NCBI RefSeq assembly: GCF_016545825.1
Contig: NC_052618.1
Span: 42,044,196 to 42,108,195, forward strand
Source: Eucalyptus grandis
Taxonomy: Eukaryota; Streptophyta; Magnoliopsida; Myrtales; Myrtaceae
Length of the DNA stretch: 64,000 bases
Direction: 5' to 3'
The position numbers and the translations under genes were made by a program. The notes under the pieces are model-generated. The model saw only the letters and a program-made list of their open reading frames with translations. It was not told where the DNA came from and did not search any database. This document shows, piece by piece, positions 58,110 to 64,000 of this stretch (position 1 is its first letter; the number at the start of each line of letters is the position of its first letter).

Positions 58110-58462
58110 TTATAAGATCTTTGGGATGACTGGACTTATGCTTCCAGTTACTTGTTGATTTGTCTGGTTGATGATCTCTTTCTTTATTTGGATCTTCACT
58201 AACAACCTGATGCTGGTTTTCCAGAGTCTGAGATGCTTCTTGAGTTGTAGACTTTGGAGGGTCTGGAGCAGGTTCAGACTCTTCTTGATGAGTCTGACTT
58301 GATTCATCTTGCGTTGAGTCTTGAAATTTGACATTCATTGACTCCTCTACAGATCGACTCTTCTTGTTATAGACTCGTAAGCTTTGCTTGATGTAGAATA
58401 TCCAAGGAAGATACCTTCATCTGATCTTTCTTCAAACTTACCAACTCGATCTTTTGCATTTT

Positions 58463-59560
58463 TCAATATAAAAAACATTTACAACCAAATACATGAAAGT
58501 ATGAAACAATAGGCTTCTTTTCTTTGAATAACTCATAAGGGGTTTTCTGAAGAATAGATCTTAAGAAGACTCTATTGATGATATAGCATGCTGTTGAAAC
58601 CGCTTCAGCCCAAAATCGAGAAGAAATTTTACTTTCAATTAAAAGAGTTCTAGCCATTTCTTGAAGAGATCTGTTCTTTCTTTCCACAACTCCATTTTTG
58701 AGGAGTATATGGAGAGGAGAACACATGCTTAAAGCCGATTCATCACAGAATTTTGTAAAATCTTGATTTTCAAATTCACCTCCATGATATGTTCTTATAC
58801 TAGAGATAACACATCCTTTTTCATTTTGAACCTTTTTAGCAAATTTTTCAAAATACGAAAAGGTTTCGGACTTACTTGCAAGGAAATATACCCAAGTAAA
58901 ACGGGAGTAATCATCAACAATTACTAGGCAATACTTTTTACCCCCAATACTCGAGTTCTGGTTGGTCCGAAGAGATCCATATGCAGCAACCGTAGTACAT
59001 GATTAGTAGAGACATGATTTATTGGCTTAAAAGAATTTCTTACCTGCTTTCCCGAGAATACATGGAGTGCATGAATCAGTCTTTTGGTATGGCAATTTGG
59101 GTAGACCTCGAACAAGCTGCTTTGATGAGATTTTGGCTAATTGCTTCATGTTGACATGACCAAGCTTTTGTGCCATAAGCTTGCTTCGTCTTGAATTGAG
59201 ATAAAGCATTGCGATTCATTTGGTTTCACATCCGTAAGATAGATATTTCCATGTCTTCGACCCATGAAAGATCGAGTAGAGTCTTTACCGATTCCGTAAC
59301 ATGTTCCTTCTTGAAAGAAGATCTTGAAACCAAAGTATCACACAATTGACTAATGCTGAGAAGATTGTAATTGAGTCCTTCCACTAAGGAAACATTACTT
59401 ATTGTGAGAGTTCCAATTTTCACGGTTCCAAATCCCACAATACTTCCTTTGCTGTTTCCTCCAAATGAAACTTTTCCACCATTTACTTGAGCAAGCTTTA
59501 TAAAGCAATTTGAGTCTCCCCGTCATGTGTCTTGAGCATCCGCTGTCAAGATACCACTTT
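58463..59560 (-). pseudogene. SIRE-like protease end and integrase, broken
   Basis: On the minus strand an altered DSG-type protease site (YLDSGCSRHMTG-like) is near 59540, followed by NYNLLSISQLCD. The integrase zinc region (KLGHVNMKQLAKISSKQLV, then CTPCILGK) lies near 59160-59050, and the catalytic core shows HMDLFGPT, DDYSRFTWVYFL, a YHGGEFE motif and KNGVVERKNRSLQEMARTLL. Several frame changes and the lost His in the first zinc motif make it inactive. Confidence 0.8.
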
Positions 59561-60102
59561 ACTGTTTCTTGACGGAGACCCGCATTTAAAATAAAGTCTC
59601 AAGCTTTCTTTGGTACCCAAATTTTCTTGGGTCCTTTGGTGTTAGTAAGATAAACAAAGATTAGCCCATACTTTCTTAACAGTTTCCATACCATAGGACA
59701 CTCTTTTTCAAAGTGATCCGGACTGTTGCACTTAGAACATCCGAGAGCATTTCTACCTTGGGTTTTACAAAAACTTTCTTGAAGTGATTTTTGTAAACCT
59801 CACTCGAAAGTCTTTTCTTAATTCTTTCTTTTACTTTAGGAAAATCAATCAAGGGAATTGTATCTTCTGTCATACCTAGACCAGACTTATTGAAGTAAGG
59901 TCTTTGTGCTTTGAAAGAATTTTCTCAAGTTTTTCAGACCCTATAGAAAATTTCTTTGATATATTTGATAAGTCTGTTTTTAAAAAACATTTTCTTTTAA
60001 AAGATTTTCTTCATTTTCTTTAAGATTGGAAACAGACAAGTCTAGACTTTTAACTCTTTCGCTAAAACATTTTCCTTTTGTTTTAGAGCTGAGTTTTTTT
60101 TT

Positions 60103-61298
60103 TCAGTTTGGAAATTCTTTTGGGAGAAGTCTTAAGACTAAAGCATAGTTCATCAATATATTTAGAAACTTTGACAGGAATTTTAAAATTACTTGCCTCA
60201 AATTCACTGTCGAGTCCGATCCCGAGTCCGATCCAGTCCGAGTCCGATTGTGCCATCGACATAGATTGACATATTCATTATCACTTTCTTCACACTCAGT
60301 ATCACTCGTGGTTTCAGCTTTGAGAGCTTTTCGAAATTTTTCAGCTTTTCCTCTCTTCTTCTTCGTAAGAGGACAGTTGGTCCGATGTGTCCCTTTTTCT
60401 TGCATTCAAAGCAGACTACATCTTTATTTGGTTCCTCATCATCACAGACTTGGTCTGCTCTTTGAAAGCTTTGTTTCTTTGAGTTGAACCTTCTTCCTTT
60501 TCTATTTAGTTTTCTGAATCTTCTTATCATGAGAGCAAGCTCCTCATTGTCCATATCATCTTCAGAATCTGTATCATCAGAATCATCATTTGATTTTAAT
60601 GCAATTGATTTCTTACCTTTTGGATCTTCATCTTCATTGATCCTTTCCACTTCATAGGACTGAAGAGTTCCAATCAGCTCGTCAACAGATAGTGGCATAA
60701 TTCTCTCGCGTCTCTCTTATCGAAGTCTTTATGTGATTCCAATCCCCTGGAGAGTCCACGCAAAGAGTAGCTTGTTTACTTTCATGGGATCGAAGTTGGT
60801 TGACCTTGATTTTCAAGACCATTCACAATATCTCGTAAAACGACTAAACATGTCGGATATTGATTCTCCGGTTTCATTCTCAAGGCTTCGTATTGACCGA
60901 GAAGAATGTTGATTCTTGTTTCCTTCACTGACTGTTCCTTCATAGGTGATATGCAATATGTCCCAAACTTCTTTTGCTGTACCACAAGAAGATATTCTAT
61001 TATATTCAGTTGGTGATAAAGCACAATATAAGGAGTAAATTGCTTTTGCATCGAGTGTTTGTCTCTTGATTATTTCTTCCCGAGACATTCCGCTGGTTTC
61101 TTCAGTTTCTTTTCCTCTTTCGAGACCGATGCAAAGTGGTAGGAGTAATTCCTTTTCTACAACGTCCCATTCCAGAGGATCCTTTGATCGTAGGAAAGCT
61201 TTCATCTTGTTCTTCCGATGTTGTAATCCTTTCCATCAAAGTAGGGTGGTCTGGTATTGCTTTGCCCTTCCATCGCCCGGTGCTAGCATACTAGCCAT
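60103..61298 (-). pseudogene. SIRE-like gag, broken
   Basis: The ATG at 61298 opens MASMLAP, homologous to MANILAP at 10098. UBN2-type blocks follow: KMKAFLRSKDPLEWDVVEKE, LDAKAIYSLYCALSPTEYNR, AKEVWDILHITYEGT and SVDELIGTLQSYEVE. The zinc knuckle CFECKKKGH is split by a frameshift from its last cysteine, which appears as RTNCP in another frame (near 60380). Gag packages the element RNA; this copy cannot be made whole. Confidence 0.85.
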
Positions 61299-61350
61299 GG
61301 ATATTTTACTATGAAGTAAAACACTTCAAATAAAGTAAGTACACAAATGT

Positions 61351-61361
61351 GCTCGATACCA
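61351..61361 (-). other. Primer-binding site
   Basis: On the minus strand TGGTATCGAGC follows the 5' LTR end after two bases, resembling the initiator tRNA-Met site TGGTATCAGAGC with one base missing. Confidence 0.75.
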
Positions 61362-61363
61362 AT

Positions 61364-62256
61364 TGATATTGCTAGTATAAACACCTAGAGGGGGGGTGAA
61401 TAGGCGCACAAACAATTTGTCCCAAATACGGAAGCAATTCTTAACAAAATGAAATACGATCGAGGTAGAGAGAGAGAGAAATTTGAACACAGGATTTATA
61501 GTGGTTCGGCTTATTCCAAGCCTACGTCCACTCTTCCGCACCGACACCCCCACCGGCTGGATTTCACTATGATCAAAAGAGAAGTTACAAAGCACAGCTT
61601 TGCCTTGATTCCACAAAGTGTAGATGTTTTACCACACCTTCTCAAGGTCTCTCACAAATATAGACTCTCTTTTGTATACAAGTATTCGCTCAAAGGATTT
61701 ATCTAAACAAATAGGAGCTTCGACTTTGGAATTCTTCTATCGCGCACTCCTCGAACAACTAAGAACGTCTTCCTTATATACTCCTTTATGCCATCATACC
61801 CGTTGGCACTTACCAAAAGAATTCCTCCAATCTACCCGTTGGACGGAATCAATTAGGAAGATTGTTCGAGCTATTAAAGGAACGTGTTGATAGCCATCAA
61901 TCCTGTTCGCCCATACAATCGGGATCTCGGTTTCCATAAGTAGAACCTTCCAATAATATTTAGACAATCATCGAATCTTCATTCATTGAATCAAACTTGA
62001 TCAATCAAAGGATTACGATACGTCTTCTCCAGCCACGAGATCTTCTCCGGATGATAAGGTTAAATCCCGAACAAAACATCCAGTTGGATAACCTTTCTTC
62101 AACGGATTAGAGAGATCAATGAGGATAGACTTTGAGTCTTGAGTCCGGGGCTGTCCGGGAAGTCTTCGACTTTAACTAACGAGTCTGAGACCTTCGTACT
62201 AGATCGATGGAAATGTTTTGTCAACTTCAAAACACTTCACGAGGATTTCTCCAACA
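61364..62256 (-). repeat. 5' LTR of the SIRE-like element
   Basis: Direct partner of 52694-53586, flanked on its outer side by AAGTT. Confidence 0.95.
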
Positions 62257-62405
62257 AAGTTGAACTAATAGCAAATCACCCTCGCCCAAGCTATGACTCT
62301 ATAGCCTCCAATAGTGCATAAAAAAAAAAATGGAACATATATATTACAAGACGTCAAGTTTTGGTTCACTTGCGAAGTATGATACGACTATTTTTTTTTT
62401 TTTTT

Positions 62406-63449
62406 GGTAAAAACCACAAAACCCCAAACTTTGCTTACTATGAGGCATTTACTCTAAATTATTTTTTGTGACATTAAAAACTCCAAATTTCTACCATGTG
62501 ACAAATTTATCTGAAAGTTTTTTTATGAGATTAAAAACCCCAATTTTTTTCTATAACACCAAAAATTTGGGGTAAATATATCATGTGAGTATAAGTTTTG
62601 GGACGGGGATTTTGTGTAACGAGAAAGAATTTGGGGTAAAGGTGTCACGGGAAAACTATTCAAAAAGTCCTAAACTTATTGTAAATCGTTTTAAACCTTT
62701 CAATTTTGTCAATTGAATCATAAATCTTTTTACTTTTTTGCTAATTGAGTTCATATAACCAAATTTGGTTGAAAATCACTGATGTGGACCTCAGCGATGA
62801 CACTAGAATGACTCGGGCATTGATGTTGACAATTTTTAATAATATTTTAATATTTTTTGAATTTTGTATTATTTTTCTGATTTTTCTTTTTCCTTTTTTT
62901 TTTCTTTCTTCTTCTTTTGCTTGTGGCTGGACATTGACCACGGTTGGGCTAACTGGCCTTGCCGAGCGAAGGTGGTGGCTCCCTGGCCTAGAAGAGGGCT
63001 CCCCTCGCCCAATCGGGTTGTGCTTGTTGTAGGCAAGGATAGCCCTCCTAGCCACCAACAAAAGGAAAAAGAAAGGGAAAAAAAAAGAAAGGAAAAAGAA
63101 AGAAAAAGAAAAAAATTAGAAAAATAAAAGAATTAATAAAAAAAAAAATATTAAAATACTATTAAAAATTGTTCATGTCAACATTGGCCCTATAATGTAA
63201 GATGGCCAGTGTCTACACTAGTGAATTTCATCCAAAATTGACTATATGGACTCAATTGATAAAATATGAAAATATTTAGGTTTGAATTGACAAAATTGAA
63301 AGGATTAAGATTGAATAAGTTTAGGGCTTTTTAAATAATTTTCTCAATTTGTCATAGATATAAGTTTGGGTCTTTTGGTGTGTCAAATAAAATTTTAGAG
63401 TAAATGTATCATAGTGGGAATAGTTTAGGGTTTTTGATAGCGTTTATCC
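62406..63449. mobile_element. Outer Mutator-like MITE, interrupted by a second one
   Basis: The left end GGTAAAAACCACAAAACCCC and right end, GGATAAACGCTATCAAAAACC in reverse complement, lead into inversely matching CCAAACT-TACTATGAG-CATTTACTCTAAA-TTA blocks. The TIR-bearing halves are separated by an inserted element at 62649-63345. Confidence 0.65.
62649..63345. mobile_element. Inner Mutator-like MITE
   Basis: The ends GGGAAAACTATTCAAAAAGT and GAGAAAATTATTTAAAAAG (right, reverse complement) continue as matching CCTAAACTTATT blocks, giving TIRs over 100 bp. The flanks share TGTCA, a possible remnant of a 9-bp duplication. The centre is GC-richer (62930-63050). A/G-rich ORFs in it are low complexity. 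Confidence 0.7.
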
Positions 63450-63793
63450 TAATTTTGATCAAAAGTATGTCACAACACTTGATACTTTACATTTAATAGT
63501 TTGAACTTGGAATGCTTCGAGAGGGAGAGTTGGTGAAAGCCAAATGCTCCGTTTGTAAAAAGTCAACCGAGAGACCTGGAGCAAAAATTGAGAGACGCCA
63601 TAGGCTTAAAATGATTTCAAACCTATTGACTTGCATCGTACGCTTGACCATAAACCGGTGAATGCAATAAATGATTTGTTAAAGACTCTTTTATATATTA
63701 CGTCTGAATCAAGTCCATCAGGCTATGTAGATAAATTTGATATCTCTAACGTTGAGAAGATATCTCACTTGTTTTACCTTCCATGTCCAATCA

Positions 63794-64000
63794 AGGGGAA
63801 GTGAGCAGCGGTCTAGGGTTGACCCTAGACCGTTCCAACCCTGCCGGTCCCGGTCCGGTTTCCAAGGAGATTGGGTCGATCCTTGGTCCTGAAATTTCAG
63901 GACCAACACTATGCGGGTTGGTCCTCGGTTCTAAAAGTTTTGGGTCGGTCTAACCCTAGACCAATCCTATATATTATATTATATTATATTATATTATGTT
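63794..64000. mobile_element. hAT-like element (E), cut by window end
   Basis: It starts about AGGGGAAGTGAGCAGCGG, like element D, and has reiterated GGTCTAGGGTTGACC, GGTCCGG and GGTCGGTC motifs. The window ends before a right terminus; a short (ATATT)n run occupies 63968-63998. Confidence 0.5.

Larger units (their letters stand above)
52694..62256 (-). mobile_element. SIRE-like Ty1/copia retrotransposon, 9.56 kb, with extra ORF
   Basis: On the minus strand it reads 5' LTR (61364-62256), tRNA-Met-type primer site, gag, protease, integrase, reverse transcriptase, RNase H, an additional ORF, a polypurine tract and the 3' LTR (52694-53586). Both LTRs are 893 bp, start TGTTGGAGAAATCC and end ATATCA. 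A perfect target duplication AAGTT flanks it (52689-52693 and 62257-62261). LTR identity by eye is about 97 percent. Large size, a UBN2-type gag and an ORF downstream of pol point to the SIRE lineage. All major ORFs carry frameshifts or stops. Confidence 0.95.
51930..63770 (+). repeat. Right arm of the segmental duplication (partner 655-4520)
   Basis: The ERF tail and 3' flank (51930-52466), a block to about 52690, and after the 9.6-kb retrotransposon the blocks 62262-62405 and 63450-63770 match the left arm in order. The retrotransposon and the nested Mutator-like elements are absent from the left arm at the corresponding points. Confidence 0.7.

Noticed and set aside
62864..63127. Lys/Glu-rich and Phe-rich ORFs
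   Set aside because: Poly-purine/poly-pyrimidine low-complexity sequence at the centre of a MITE.

Overview
This is nuclear DNA of a flowering plant, most likely a woody eudicot. The evidence is an intact leucine-rich-repeat receptor-like protein (RLP) gene, decayed plant AP2/ERF and glycyl-tRNA synthetase copies, Ty1/copia and probable Ty3/gypsy LTR retrotransposons with plant tRNA-Met primer sites, many hAT and Mutator-like non-autonomous elements, and an AT-rich, stop-dense background. Myrtales is a guess. One run of exactly 100 Ns (11884-11983) marks a scaffold gap of unknown true size.

Only one gene looks functional: an EIX2/Cf-type cell-surface RLP at 23078-25957 (+), single coding exon, probable 3' UTR intron. 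Around it lies a broken receptor cluster: a C-terminal-half pseudogene (27.6-28.45 kb), an N-terminal-half pseudogene (29.36-29.87 kb), and on the opposite strand an internally deleted copy that still has the signal peptide (40.04-39.61 kb). Non-coding modules near these copies recur in direct orientation (12.0-15.8, 17.9-21.8, 26.7-27.0 kb) and inverted (38.3-39.0 and 43.0-43.2 kb). The cluster therefore grew by direct and inverted duplication and then decayed.

The two window ends are paralogous. An ERF transcription-factor tail with its 3' flank (0.66-4.5 kb) is repeated at 51.5-63.77 kb. The second copy also keeps a frame-broken AP2 domain. The arms carry different insertions: a 1.57-kb hAT element in the left arm, and a 9.56-kb SIRE-like copia element plus a nested pair of Mutator-like elements in the right arm.

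Mobile DNA dominates. Two near-complete copia elements have perfect 5-bp target duplications: 43831-51050 (+, 7.2 kb) and 52694-62256 (-, 9.6 kb, with an extra ORF between pol and the 3' LTR). Both are coding-dead. A 3.1-kb solo LTR sits at 18137-21247. hAT-like elements with reiterated GGTTCC or GGTCC subterminal motifs occur at 1513-3083, 7824-8440, 10360-10862, 31970-32982 and probably 41415-42023 and 63794-end. Mutator-like long-TIR elements occur at 7665-10980 (itself a host for three other elements), 16834-17417, 36896-37887 and 62406-63449. I found no tRNA or rRNA genes and no CRISPR array. I did not find a clearly new biological system. The most interesting material is the duplication history recorded by the insertions, the permuted receptor pseudogene pair and the extra ORF of the SIRE-like element.
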